A DNA stretch of 36,077 nt from Phallusia fumigata (GCA_008931825.1 QXVZ01011623.1:1-36077); one strand, 5' to 3'; shown: positions 1 to 13,111, counted from the stretch's first letter. A program made the numbers and translations. The notes: generated from the sequence alone by a model not told the origin.

Positions 1-1051
1 GTTAGTCTAATAGGCATTATTATGTGTCCCCTTCCTTGAAGCCATAGGCAATGATTTCTGGGGTTGCAGGGGTGGCGGCCACCCCACTGGAAATTTTTAA
101 GGTGGCAGCCATTATAAAAAGTCTGCCACCCCAGAAATTTCCGGGATTCTTTATTATTCTTGCTTTAAAAACATATGTTGCTTGCGCTGATACAATCTAT
201 TTTCTAAAGACTTGTTTACACCAGACCTGTGCTAGGCTAGTGACCCAAATTTCTTTTCTTTCGTTAAACAACAGAGATGGAAGTCCCTTTTTATGCAGCT
301 TTCATGCTATATGCACCGTTGATATTAGGGACAACAGATACTATAATGCTATGGACCAACAGGCATACGTTCTTTAATTTGATCACATTCCTGACTGCTT
401 GGAAAATTTGCTAAAAAAGATGTAAACTTTCACATGTGGTAGATAAGGTCATGGAAATGCGCCATCTGTTAGTTTACCCCACAGCCCCAATGGTCACCCT
501 AGCCCCAAAATAGTACAATGTTTTTGACATTTGTGCACACCACAAACGTTAATTTAGTGTGGACTACATACACAGTTTGGTAATAGTGTAGACTTGCTTA
601 ACCATATCAAACAATTAACTTGACAGTTGTCTGACTTTATAGACAAGGGGTAAACTAATAGCAAGAGGCATAAATATTGGCAGTTAATCAGTCCACAATG
701 CATCTATAATGAAGAAAACCAAATGTTGAACAGTTTCCAAGTTTGGAGAACTGACTGTGGCATGCAATATTTTACTGGAAATGGAGATTGGTCAAATTAT
801 CAAACAATTTCCAAATTAGATAAAATCAATTTTTGTTTAATCCGATAGACACAGCAGTTATCCAAGCCCTCTAATATGGGTCAAATTATACAACAATGTC
901 ATAACTGGATGGAATTTAAACAGTTTTGAGAACATGGCATTGTAGTACATCAATTGNCGACATGAAGGAAATGCATCTGCCAATTCCAAGTATATGTGTG
1001 CTGTATTATGCTAGTTTGGAAAGTAGCCAATATATTTCCTTTTTTGTACAG
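1..1051. other. Repeat-rich intron or upstream flank of the CCDC162-like gene
   Basis: No convincing exon is seen here. The first supported exon, at 1052, begins after a splice acceptor and needs two bases from an earlier exon, so this stretch is intron or the earlier exons lie off the window. It contains an imperfect hairpin (89-142) and two diverged units of the intronic repeat (about 785-950), recognisable by GGTCAAATTAT followed by an AACAATGTC-like motif. The open frame at 51-377 runs through the hairpin, has no known domain and is not called a gene. An N at 957 marks a contig join without visible flanking duplication. Confidence 0.5.
89..142. repeat. Imperfect inverted repeat (hairpin)
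   Basis: Left arm 89-108 and right arm 123-142 pair over 20 positions with 3 mismatches around a 14-nt loop. GGAAATTT and GGTGGCAG on the left meet CTGCCACC and AAATTTCC on the right. A smaller GGGGTGG/CCACCCC hairpin lies just upstream at 69-85. It may be the end of a fold-back or MITE-like element; no target-site duplication could be defined. Confidence 0.6.
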
Positions 1052-4000
1052 ATATGGTGCTGCAAGTAAAAAACGTGAAAGTTATGACTATGCAAATACC
1101 ATGCAAATGCTGGGTCTGGATGAAGGGGAAGAATCATCAAATCAAGACCCTACTATAATTCAGGTATGTAAATTATTGTTATAATTTCATTGTGCACCAT
1201 CCCTAATTTTTGTTGTCTGTTTTAAGGGGGCTTATCTGTCATTTCTGCATTTAAGACATTTGAAAATAAAGGATATGAAACGACAATGTTTGGGAATGCT
1301 CAACTATTTTAGGAGGTTTGTTAAATGATGAACAAATGTAGCTTTCTAAAAAAATCTAAAATTTTTATGAAATTTTTAAAAATTTTTATGAACAGTCATA
1401 TTTAGCTGCCTCCATGGTGATAAAATAATACCTTCAACATAGGTTCTTTTATAAACATGTAGATTGATAACATGACAATGCTACACCTATCAAGTATTTT
1501 GGTGATTAAAGCTATGTTGGTGTTGCGCAGGTCATTGTATTTGTTAGTGTGTCTATGGGATTAAATTATGCTTTTGATAAAAAATTGTAATTTGCCTGAT
1601 GTTAGAAAAGATTTGCCTAAATTCTATAACAAGCTCTTTAGTTTTTGTTGAAGTTTTTCACTACTATTTACCACTCAGCAATTGCATGTGTGTGGGGGGT
1701 TATCTGTTTATTCCTGCAAAAACATTTATGTTTCAAATGGCAAGATTCAATGTGGATATGGAATATATATCAAATGTAATATTTAGAAATTGTATATATG
1801 CCCAGAACATCATTTTGGGGCAATAGGGGTATGTGCAGTGGCAATATAGAGAATGCTACCTCTTTAGTTTTTGTTTAAAATTTTCTTTCTTAATTTTAAA
1901 TGATTATGCTTGCAGAAACAAATATGTAATGTAATGCAAAGAAAGTAGGGACCCAATGTAATAGGAAAGAAGGAAATGGTGCTTTTGGAGAATACCATTA
2001 AAGTATATGTGCAATGGCTATATGCAGTCTGCCAAATGGAGAATCTGTAGTTTTCAATTTTTTGACACTATAGCCACACATGGCATTTCACTAAAATAGG
2101 TTAAATTGTTCAACAATGTCTGAATTGGATAAAGTTTAGACAGTTTGTAGAACATGCCATTCTGGTATATCCGTTGGTTCCTTTGATCATGTTGTCCTAC
2201 TAACCCCTAAACCTAATGAAACTTGAACAGTAAAATATTCCATTGTGGTGCATCAATTTCTGTGTTGTTCCATAGCCACTTTGATTGTACCATTGTGGTG
2301 TGTCAGTCCTAATATAAAAGTTTTAAAAAATGTAAAAATTTTAAGACAGCAATATTTAATAAAGTAAGTAAATATTCATTGTTTATTTACACGCCCTTTA
2401 GTTCAAGGGGTGCTTCTCATTTGTTGTTTAAATATTGTTATAATCATTAAATCTTGCATTAAATGAATAAAATCGGATAAAAATTTTAATTTATTTGCTA
2501 CCTTTCTGCATATAAATTTCCGATGACAAATGTTTACATGTATTTAAAAAAAAGTATAATAATTAACTTGCATGTGTGGGGAACTTTTTTGCCTGCAGAC
2601 ACAATCATGCCACAAGAAGGTGTAGGTAACCACATGACCTAATGTATATTAATTGTAGTAAATATACCTTCGTTTTAAATTGGGTTATAGTGTTTTGAAA
2701 TCTAGTTGTAACCTCTATTTTGCAAAATATCACAGTGTGGAGAGGAGCATTACAATCTATGATGGAGGTTTGTCTCTTCAATCCAAAAAACAAGAAATGG
2801 AAGATGAAGAGAAAAGTAAAACTGGCTCAACTGATTTTGCAAAAGGTGAATTTTGTGCTTCATTTTAAAAAATGAGGTATAACACCAAAAGTGCTTTAGA
2901 GGTGTTTTTCCTTGTTTCCTAATTTACTCTTTGTTATAGAGGTGTTATATGTATTAGATCGCTATGTTTTCTTTCACCACAAGAAATAAACTCAACTCAA
3001 ATCAGATAAAAAAGTTTTCCGAAAAAATTTCTGTAACAATCTTTAACAGATCATAAATCCAAAAAGGAGAAACAAAAAGGCACAGATGACAAAAAAGATC
3101 AGGGAATTGGTTCACATCACTATATTTACAACACACCAGTTGATTATAAAGTATGTCAAATTACTTAGATTTAAAACATGTAAACATTACTCTTGCAACT
3201 GGAATTTGTAGATCGATGAAAACAGGTTTATGGAATTCGGAGGAATAGAAAATCATGATGATTTCTATTGCTGTGATTTTGATGATAATGATCAGTCAAC
3301 TGATAGTAATGGTGCAGCAGGAAATGGCAATGAATGGCAAAGTTACATAACAGCTGCTGTTTCAAGTGGGACTACTGGGATGAACTTCATACCACATGTT
3401 CAAGACCAACGTGGCTATTACATTGTGTATGACGCAGCATTGCAGGACATGAAACAGCTCGATAAGGAACTTTTGTTAGTGGCCTCTCATTACATTGAAA
3501 AAGATACAGGTTTGAGTGAGAAATTGAAATAGAAGTCACTTACAACTAACAATTGTTTTTTTTGCAGCCAATCGCTCAGTGTTGCGGCGATCTTCCACAG
3601 AGTTTGCCCAAAGGAGACAGGAAGCTCCTGGTGAAGTTGATGTAGCAACATACGGACATCGTGATGTTGACAGATTTGCTGTGTTGCTGGATATGTGGAC
3701 ATGTGAGGTTAACTTTCTTGCCAATAAGCTTAAGGTAAATTTGTCTTTCACCAATTCTTTTATTTTCTCTCTGCAACGCTAAAGCACAACTTTAATTGTT
3801 TGAAATTTGAAACGAAGATTCTGTCTCCATGAGACAATGAAATTTTTGAACAAGTGCTGATGATATATGTTTGTTGACTTTTGTTGTTTGGAAGCAGAAG
3901 TTTAAAAGATTTCGTTCTTTTTGTTTTTAGCTTTTGAATTGTTTCTATGAAACTTACCAAAACACATTCTGTTCCAAAACCAGGAGGCAGTTAGCCCAAG

Positions 4001-7000
4001 TATGAGTTTTTTGTATTTAGTTTTATGTATTTTATGCTTTGAGGGTATATTGACTCCAAAAAATGATTGTTTTTTAGGTGATGACAAATTTGCTGCATCA
4101 AAGACCAAGATATGACTTTACTCAAGACTACTTTGTACAGATATACAAAACTGAGTGTGCTTGTTTACGACTGAAAACTTCAATAATATCCCAGGTACAA
4201 TACTTGTGTTTTAACAGGATAAAACATCAAACAAATGCCTTTTAAAATGATTTCGGTTACAGATCTTAACCAACCAAATCGATGAATGCAGGCAATATTT
4301 AGTCAGAATTACAAGACAGCCTCATTTGCTTGGAATGCCATATCATTCAGCTGGAAAACAGGAGGTTGCTACCAACACACTTAAGTTAGTTGGTGCTCAA
4401 ACATATACATTGCTAAATTAGTGTATAAATTTCCCTGAATATTTATGTTTCTAGGCCTGCATTAAAGTATTTGGATATGTTTGAATTTCACCCAAGTCTT
4501 GGTGCTGTGGCTGCTCGATTTGATGAAGCGATAAAGTTGGCAGTTCAAGAATTATTTGAGGTGGTCAAAAACTTGTTTTTTTTTCCGATATGGCGTAAAC
4601 TGTGTGGGCTTGGGTTGTTGTCATAGTGAAAACATGTTTTTAGGTACATCATCCTTCAAACATGTGTGAACGCATTTTGTTGGAGAAACAGGTTTTGGAA
4701 CATGCTCATCGTGAATGGGAAGGTTTGACCCAAATGGGATCGTCGTACTCTGTGCAAACACAACGAAATGTAACAATTGAAGTGTTATGTATCTGATCAT
4801 GTACAACATATAATTACTGACTACACCTTTGCAGCTGTTTTTTGACCAATATGCAGAAGACCCAAATATTTTAATTGAAGCAGTTCAATCATTGCCAGAA
4901 TACGAAAATGAAGCTTCTTCCAACCTTGAACCTGTTGATCAAAAACAAAGCGTGCAAATACTTAGAAAATGTATTGAGATGGTTGTTTTGCGACATAGAT
5001 TGCTTGATGCGTCATGGGAGACGGAAATACTCAGCCGGTATGAAATTATTTTTACCACATGTTTTTGCAACAGTAAATATTTTACATGAACTTGTAGATT
5101 GTACAAGCAAGTAGCAGTTGACATGGGTTTTGATGAACATCACATGCATTTACGACTTGTTCAGTTCGAGTTTGCTAATTATAAGGAAAAGGTTGACCTC
5201 CCTCCATCAATGCAAAGTAGTTTTATTCCTGATGAAATGGGTGCTGACAGGTACGTTTTAAAGTAGCATGATGTTTCTGGTTAAAAAAAACATTTTGTGC
5301 AGATACATACCAGCACAGCTTCAGCTTGCTGTACAGGAAATGGACGAAAACCACTTACCAAAGTTTTCCTTTCACAGTAGAGATGGAATTTTACAAGTAC
5401 TTTAAACTACTTTGTGTGTTCTAACATTTTTTAAAAAACAGTATAGAGCAACCAGTGTTTTTTAGATTCTTAAAGATTCTGGAACAAGTAACCTTAAAGT
5501 GGCATTGGCATGTCAAGTTGTTCACAAAAATGCGTTGATAGTTGCCATAACCATGTCAAGTAATTGTACTTACTGGAGAGAAATAAAAATTGTTTCTTCT
5601 GACCAGGGAAAGGTAAAATGTGCGAGTGTGGGGTGCTTTCCATAATAAAACTGAATTGTATGTTTGTTGTTAGGAAACCAACAGAGATCTATCGGACACA
5701 AAAAGTACCCACAGTATGTCAACTACTTTGACACAAGGAACTGTAAAATCTGGTACCGCTTCTCCAAGTGGTATCCGCAGAGGTGTTGCCTATTCGGGAA
5801 AACTTAAGTTTGGTTTTGATAAACAGAAAAAGTGGGTTCATTTTGAAACTTAAGATCTTTTTCAACACATTATCCACTTGTAAATGAAGTGCAAAAAAAT
5901 GTGCTTGGAGGGCTTTGCTTTGGTAACTTATTTCCAACATTTTGCTGTATTTCATATGACATTCCATAGCTTGCAGAAAGTTTAAATGCTTGAGAAACAC
6001 ACATAGGGATTATTAAATAATCTAAAATCAAAAAGTAGTGGTACCTGTAATTATTTACAAAAATTTGTAATGTCTTTCTGTGGATAATTTTTAGTGCAAC
6101 CATGTATTTTATTGTATGCAGATCACAGGAATCATTTATATCTATTCAAATGGAAAAGTTAGGTCCGAGAGATGTGGTAGTCAATGCATTTGTCAAAAAA
6201 AAGGAAACATCTGGAATGTTGTTAAAGAAGCCTGGAGAAATTGAAAAACTGAAGCGATCCCTTATAACAGATTTTTGTCAAGAGTATGTTACTTTATGCA
6301 CTTAAATCATAGTTGCTCACGTAAAAGCATTTTACAAAATCAGATTTTTGGGATTGGATTACTAAAAGAGAAAAAACTCGTGGTGTATGTTTATGTTAAA
6401 GCAATAATTTTTTTCCAGGGTTTCTTTTCGAATCAGTCTTCATGCAATGAGAGCACAAATTATAGCTTGTTATGCAAGCATTCTGCACACATTGCAATCT
6501 TTTCAACCTGTCAGAGACAATTTTCTTTTAATTGGGAATCCAAATGAAAAAAAGAGCAACCAGGTTAAGATTCTGGCTTTATTTTCTTTCAAATGTGTAC
6601 GAAACATGTTTCATCCAATTTGAAATCGTTTCCAGGATGATGTACATGGGATGATACCTGACCCCAGATCTTTGCACAAACGTCCAAGAAGAGTGTTTTC
6701 ACCTGATGGGAAATGTTTTCTTAATCTGTGGTTTATACCACATTTTACTGAAATTTTGTCAGCCCACCGAAGTTTGGATTATGAGGTATTGTGATTAGAT
6801 CTTTTTAAATGTAACATTATCAAGTTTAAATATATGGCTAATCTCTAAAACAGTTTGATTTTTCTGTTTTGCGAATCAGCACTTAAAAGCACTCTGTAGA
6901 TTACTGCTATTAAGTTGCTTTTGCATTTTCGAATTTACCCAGTTCTATGACACAAGTCAAGTTGGATGTTTTTTAACAATGGCTTGAGTCAATATTAGCT

Positions 7001-10000
7001 TCACGAAAAGTAGATGTGATTGAACTAAATTTATTATGGGCCCCCTTCCTGAAGGGGACACATATTGTTTTTCCTCTGTTTTTTTACCCCGATTTTTCAA
7101 TGCAGTTTTGCAATGAAATGTTTGGTGGATATGAATGAAACTTTTACAGCTGCTACATATGATCATGGAGTTGTACTATCTGTTTAGTTTGACCCAATAA
7201 CCACAGTGTTTTTCCCAATAGCCCCCCAAAATTTGCATGCTTGCAAACATCACAATCAAAAAGTATCTGTGATGATAGGAATACGTAAGTGGTAGTTAGG
7301 TCAGATGGAATATGAACCACTTGTCCCAGTTGAATGGAACTTCAGTAGGTTCTGGTTTAAAGTCGAGTTTGTCACCAACAGTGGTTGTCATGTGACTCCA
7401 ATTAGTGGTTGATATTTTAAACAATCTCGATTGAGATAAAATTTTAATAGATTTTGGGTTTGGTCATTGTGATGTATTGATTGCTACATTTTATCCCATA
7501 GCCCAAGCAGTTACCCACTATCCACCTAAAATGGGTGTAGTTATTAAACAATGTCTGTATTAGATGTAATTTGGATACTTCGTGTAACCTGCCATTTTTT
7601 ATTGATTTCTTGGTTTGACTCCATAGCCTCAGCCTCCTAAACTGGGTCAAAATACTAAACAATGCTCAAATTGGGGGTGAAATTTAGACAATTTGTATAA
7701 CATGCCATAGTGGTGCAATAGACTGTCTATATATGATATGCAACCCATGTGGTTGCAATATTTTTTTTGAAGCTAATTGGTTGTTTAAATTTCCAGAATC
7801 AGCATACAATTTTAACAAATTGGCTCTTGATTTCATCTTCCTTACATGACATTATTTTGTACTTGTGCGCTCATGCACATATGGGAAGTACAGCTATGGA
7901 CAAACAAATAATTGAAAAATATGTAGTTTCTTCAGACTGGGGTGGATTTGAAGGTTTGTGTTTGTGCAATTTTCAAAAATTTTCTCTATGTGTAATTTGT
8001 TCATGTAATTTTTAGGCATTGGATCTGAGTTACGCGAAATTCAGGAGCAGATAGATTTACTGCCATCTGGACAACATCCACATACAAAAGAACCATCAAA
8101 AGTTGCTGAGCTGTTAGCTTTACGAAAGGAAGCAATGTTTATGCAGTTTGATGCTGCTGTCAGGCATATGGTTAGGTAGAAAATTTTAACACAAGCAGCT
8201 AAACCTAATTAACTTGTTCAGCTAATGTGTACAAAATTAATCTGCTTTCTAAGGAAAACGTTTTTGGCAATGGAAAATGTTGAAGCGTACTCCAGTGTCA
8301 CCAACAATATGCAAAATGTATGCTTGAATATGAACTACAAATCTCAAAGAAGTGTGTCATTCATGCACTTCAATGTTCCACAACCACTACATCCAGACAG
8401 ACAGGACAGTGCCAAACTTTTTCCATGGATAAGGTAATTTATGTCATACAGTTGTCTTAATCAAGTTCTTTCAATGATATGTACAATAGCTTTAACAACT
8501 CAAATGGTCCATACCCAACATCTTACCCTTTTTGCTGGAGAAGTATTGAGTCTTTTCTTCAGCTATATTTGGCTGGATTGTCATACACTGACCGTAAGGT
8601 TGCAAATGGTGACATACTTGGAGTTAACCTGCATCTACAGGAAATTTTGAAGAGTGGAAATGCTCCTTTGCAGTGTTTGCAAGGTATGACATCAATTAAA
8701 ATGGGTTTTGACATAATTCGGCAATGCACAACTTTTGAAATTAGGTACAGCGGATGAAATGCCCAAAGGGTACTTAGCTCTGGTTCATGTTGGAAAAGAC
8801 AAACTTGACTCAAATGCCGGAAAAAATGTATGTCTAATTGTATTTTTGTACAGTCACTATTAAAACCAAGGTGCACTTAAAACCGTCACTTTCTTTACCC
8901 AAAATGCTTTAATAAATTGCCAGAAAAATGAAGACCCTCCAACGAAAAAGGAGAGTTTGAACATTTTAGAAGACACCCAGCCCCTATGTAAACATAAAAC
9001 ACCAATTGAAGCGTACAGGTAAGATTTAGTGTCTTCTCATATGTTGCTCATGGGTCCTTTTCCAAGGAGGGCACATATTGCTTTTACGTTGTTTTTTTAA
9101 GTCTAGCAGATGGGCATCTTAAGTTATGCAGTAACAACTTTTTACTCATTGGTCCTGCTTGCCCTCAAAACACAAAATAATAAATAGTGCTATATTTTAT
9201 TAGAGTTTTATTTTTTGATAGTTGGTACATTACAAGCAATAAATGCATTTGTTGAGTTTGGGTTGGGTTTATTAATTTTACACCCTTTCATGGCCCCAAA
9301 AAGGGGATTTCATTTGGAGTTGCTGGGCAGCTGTTTAGCTTGTGACAATTAATCTGTGATTTGTTGGTTTATCATGCTGTAAACGGTGATGCATAAGGAT
9401 AGCTCTGCTATTTAAATGTAAACTTATATAAAATTNTTGATTAAATTTTAATCTGGATTTAAATCTTTAGGAATCATAGTTCTACTTTGAAAGGCCATTT
9501 TAATATGACTTTCTGTCCGAGGTTTTTTATTCTCACAAAGTATCTAAATTATTTTGTTTCGAACAATTGTATGTCAGAAGGGTTAACTTTTACCAAAACT
9601 GTCTACACTTTTTTGTAGAGAATTTCACCACATTTTTCAAGCTGAAATAGTTTTGCCAGTTTTTACATCTATGGCAAGACAAATGGGAAACTTGGATAAA
9701 TACGATGATATTACCAAAGACGATGCACCTGTAAAGTTGCCACCAAATGCACCTGAATTAGCTGTGAAAGCTCGGCTGGTATTTGGCTTTTCATTTTTAT
9801 ACTTGGGGAGCAGAACAACACCTCAATGTGTTATGCTCACAATGAGTCCAATGTTAAGCCACTGCCTCATTACAATTCCGTTAGATCATTTTTGTAACTT
9901 TTTTATCATTTGAAGTTCTTTGTTAAAATTTCAATTTGGGTCAACCCATCGGGTTTACACTCAGCCATCTTGGTGGCTATTAGTTGGTTATGTGGTATTA

Positions 10001-13000
10001 AGGTGTGATAAATATGTTACACTGTTCCCTGTAGTAGTACCTTATATTTGAAGAAGTTTGAACCAATCTTAAGTCATGTTGTTTAAACAGCTGGTCAAAC
10101 TGTTGGAAATACTGGAATGTAAAATGGTAACTGAAGTTCGTCAAAGGGTAAGTAGAGAATACACCCTGGTTTTGGCGGAACGATCAAGAGAAGAAAATGC
10201 ACTTCCAACTGACATCTGGCGTCACTCAATGGGCGAGAACGGGTTGAAGGAAAATTTTACAATGACCCGGCCTTTGATTGTGGAAGACTTTTTGCAAAAG
10301 TATGTTTAATAAGAATGATAAGCTTATGCACATTTTGAAATATTGTGTGGTGCAGTGATGAAAAATTTGGTACTATTTTAACAGACTTCTTTCTGACTGT
10401 CAAACTGAGAATGGAAGTGTTACATTTGATAGAAAACACTTGGAAGCATGCATATCGCATCTTGGCTCTAGTGTTATGCAAAGGTTTGTATTTATTTCAG
10501 TTAAGCAGCAAGGGTTGGGTCTTTCACTCCCCAAAAATAGAGATTTTTAAAAACAAACAGCTTATGGCGTAAAAGATGGTCATTGTGGTACAGTTGCAAA
10601 ATAGTTTAAATGTCAGAAAAAGAATTTCACAATTGTGAAAACAGTCAATTGCAGCATTAATTCTCTTTGATCATTGACCCTGACAAATTGGCAGTATCAC
10701 AGCTGTATTGCAATAATAACTTAGTTTGACAACACAGGCAAAAAATGCAGTTATGGATTTAAAGTAGAACATCCAATCCTGCTTGCAAAATCCATATCCC
10801 ATAAAGGGTTTAAATTCGCCACTTGCATCAGCAGAAAGTTAAACGCAACGTTTCACATACAACTCGTCTACTTTTGAGTTGTGTCAAAAATAGTGATTGC
10901 CTTGCTGACTTGGGCCTTTCACACATATTCTTTTTTACAACCTTTGCACATAACTATAAAGACCACGGGACTGACATTGTTTATCCATTGAATGGATAAT
11001 GGCCCTTGGTTATGGGATATCTAACATTTGAAAAGGCAAACTTCCCAAACCAACAACTTTGTATGTGTTGGGTCTTACTTATAGTTGGGGAAATACATTA
11101 AACAAAATACAAGGAAATTAGGAATGCAACCTATTTCTGTATGTTAAATATTTATTTGTCAACATGATGGGGTAGTGTATGTTAGGAATATCAGTATCGA
11201 GAATCAATCTTTTCATAGTTTGATGAAAAAAATATTCAGCACTGTCTGAACAAGAATAAATTCGGAAGGGTGTACATTGGGTAATTGTTGTGTGTTGATT
11301 GCTTGTTTGGCCTTATAGCCCCAGTAGTTACACCACAAGCTTTTTAAGTGGCACCTTTTATATAATATCAGAGTTGTTATTTTTACAGAATGTTTACTGG
11401 ATCGTTGCCTGGTTTTATCTATTTTATACCCCCTCTTGTATGCATGTGGGGTCCCATATGTTCCTGCAAAAATATTTATGCAGTAAAGAGGTTGAGTCAC
11501 TAGGGGAACCAGCATGAAATAATATTGTGAACATATTGTATTTATTGTATTGTATTCAAATTATGCCAATCTTGTAAAACCCATGTTTTTAGTTTTAAAA
11601 TATTAAAATATTTTTAAATATCTTGTTTAAAGAGAAAGAGAAAACTATGAANTTTTCACATGCAACTATCTACTTTTGTGAATGTGTCCAAACTGGTGAT
11701 TGCCTTGCTAACTGATCCATTGAATGGATAATGGCCCTTGGTTATGGGATATCAAACATTTGAAATGGAAACTTCCCAAACTAACAACTTTGTATGTGTT
11801 GGGTCTTACTTATAGTTGGGGAAATACATTAAACAAAATACAAGGAAACTAGGAACGAAACCTATTTCTGAATGTTAAATATTTATTTATTAACATGATG
11901 GGGTAGTGCTGTATGTAAAATGCCAATGTTGTAAAACCCATGTTTTTAGTTTAAAATATTTATATGTTTTTAAAAATCTTGTTTAAAGAGAAAGAGAAAA
12001 CTATGAAAGTTATGCTATGTACTATGAAAGTTTGTTGAGACACTATCACCATTTGCTGTACTTAAAAGAACTTGAATCAAAATCTTTGGGCAGCAATTTA
12101 TCAACTGATGTTGATCAATTTTCATCACAAGTACGGTGAACTGTTTATGATTGGTACCTGTATTATATATCATGAATTTTTTCTGCCATTAGTTTCAATT
12201 AGCTGATCAAAGTCATGAATTGATTTTGGAAATTACTGCTCTTCGGGCAAAGATTGCAGAAATGCGAGATGAAAGTCTAGTTATGGATCAAGATATCAGA
12301 GATGATGTAAAACAAGATTATCAGGCATGTAGTTTGGGACTAAAACATAGTGTACAACATACAGTGTACTGATTGGTGCCATGGCACCATCACAAGAAAT
12401 ACTATTTAACTTCAGAATTGTGTCAAGCAGAAAATAAATAGCAATCAAAATTGTTTGAACCCAAACTACCTAAATTATTCTTACATTAAAGTCATCTTTT
12501 TGCACTCAATTATGGCATATTATACAATTATAGAAGAAAGTATTCACAAAAGTACCACAAAACAAAAAGTTGTATTTTATAGAAGCAATTCATAACACAA
12601 GTGCAGAAGTTAAATATGAAGCATTTTTTCAAATTATATTTTTTATTTTGTATGCAGTACTTGGTTCAAAATCTTTTTGAGGTTTGTTTTCAAATGAAGA
12701 CGAGACTGTCACAGTGTCATCTAACAATTCACGATGATATAAGGTCTTTAATTGGTGAAACAAGGGTAGATGCTATGAGATCCCTTGGAAAGTTAAAAAG
12801 CGAATCCCCTTCATCAACAGCTGAAGAAAGACTTAGAACAATTGCTGCAAAGGTGGGTTGTGACAATTAATAGGCATATAACAGAATTTACTAACAAACA
12901 AAGCAAGGAAATACTGATGACAAAAAGATATGTTTTGTTAAACAGAAATACTTGTATTGGGTGAGTTGCCAAACAAAATACAGTTTTCACTGGTAAACTT

Positions 13001-13111
13001 TGGCAATAAAACTGATATTGGCTATCAACTTTATGTTTTCTAAACTTGTTTAGTTTTTGTCTCACATGTATGCAGGGGGTTTCAAAACTTAGACAATGGA
13101 AAAAGATTTAG
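1052..13111 (+). CDS. CCDC162-like large coiled-coil protein (5' partial)
   Basis: Exons: 1052-1163, 2736-2845, 3050-3150, 3212-3509, 3568-3734, 3931-3999, 4078-4194, 4263-4384, 4455-4560, 4644-4769, 4835-5037, 5098-5250, 5303-5396, 5466-5612, 5674-about 5783, 6122-6283, 6419-6563, 6636-6785, 7797-7953, 8016-8175, 8254-8433, 8490-8683, 8745-8827, 8924-9018, 9619-9778, 10091-10299, 10356-10483, 11991-12130, 12193-12324, 12658-12852, 13076-13111. They encode about 1,450 residues and phases match at almost every junction; the joins before 2736 and between 5783 and 6122 are unresolved. The middle is a long helical, non-repetitive region with blocks such as LLHQRPRYDFTQDYFVQIYK and LFFDQYAEDPNILIEAVQ. 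The last four exons look coiled-coil (for example ELILEITALRAKIAEMRDES). There is no enzymatic motif. I recall this architecture from CCDC162/C6orf183, a poorly characterised family; a ciliary role is only inferred. The start codon is off the window. The intron after 12324 uses a GC donor. Confidence 0.55.
1164..2735 (+). other. Large intron with dispersed repeats
   Basis: A 1.6-kb intron of the CCDC162-like gene. It contains a block at about 1684-1732 that closely matches 11441-11483 (TGCATGTG, then GTT(T)ATTCCTGCAAAAA and ATTTATG). It also holds about two diverged units of the second intronic repeat at 2050-2300 (CATAGCC, AACAATGTCTGAATTGGAT, AGAACATGCCATT). A 21-bp exon-like segment at 2599-2619 has splice signals but does not fit the phase of the exon at 2736. 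Nothing else is recognised. Confidence 0.45.
7190..7740. repeat. Diverged intronic tandem/dispersed repeat units
   Basis: Within the 7-kb region intron (6786-7796), units spaced about 110 bp recur with the order CATAGCC, CAGTTACCC, GGGT(C)AAA, AAACAATGTC, AATTT(A/G)GA and AACATGCCAT. The units at about 7490-7600 and 7610-7720 are the clearest. Related units occur at 785-950, 2050-2300 and 11310-11340. A neighbouring motif, GGGCCCCCTTCC then GGGGACACATATTG (7037-7073), recurs at 9051-9090 and, inverted, near 20-45. No open frame suggests an autonomous element. Confidence 0.5.
9019..9618 (+). other. 600-bp intron of the CCDC162-like gene
   Basis: It holds one copy of the GGG-CACATATTG repeat motif (9051-9090) and an N at 9436 with no flanking duplication. 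No exon or RNA gene is seen. Confidence 0.5.
10484..11990 (+). other. Intron assembled from two haplotype-like copies
   Basis: The intron between exons 10356-10483 and 11991-12130 of the CCDC162-like gene. About 10850-11651 and 11653-12005 are two diverged versions of the same sequence on either side of the N at 11652. The left version even ends with the first bases of the next exon (GAGAAAACTATGAA). The left version carries about 375 extra bp (11183-11560) absent from the right one. The real intron is probably shorter than shown. Confidence 0.65.
10850..12005. repeat. Duplicated segment around N 11652 (probable haplotype copies)
   Basis: The block beginning CATTGAATGGATAATGGCCC at about 10986 recurs at about 11719 and extends through AACATGATGGGGTAGTG. 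The block with TTGTAAAACCCATGTTTTTAG recurs at about 11570 and 11928. Small substitutions and indels separate the copies, as for alleles rather than an old duplication. The copies are joined by a single N. Confidence 0.7.
11183..11560. mobile_element. Candidate polymorphic insertion carrying the intronic repeat
   Basis: This segment is present in the left copy of the duplicated intron and missing from the right copy, which runs directly from GGGTAGTG to GCCAATGTTGTAAAACCC. It contains GATTGCT...TATAGCCCCAGTAGTTAC (compare 7477-7508) and TGCATGTG...GTTCCTGCAAAAATATTTATG (compare 1684-1732). It therefore resembles a non-autonomous repeat present in one haplotype only. No terminal repeats or coding capacity are seen, so the mobile nature is inferred. 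Confidence 0.4.

Noticed and set aside
51..377. 108-codon open frame at the left edge
   Set aside because: It runs through a hairpin and repeat sequence and shows no domain.
2599..2619. 21-nt microexon with good acceptor TTTGCCTGCAG
   Set aside because: The donor would be GTGTAG and the phase does not fit the next exon unless that exon uses a different acceptor; left out of the gene model.
8559..8876. 105-codon minus-strand open frame
   Set aside because: Opposite strand of two CCDC162-like exons that are in phase with their neighbours.
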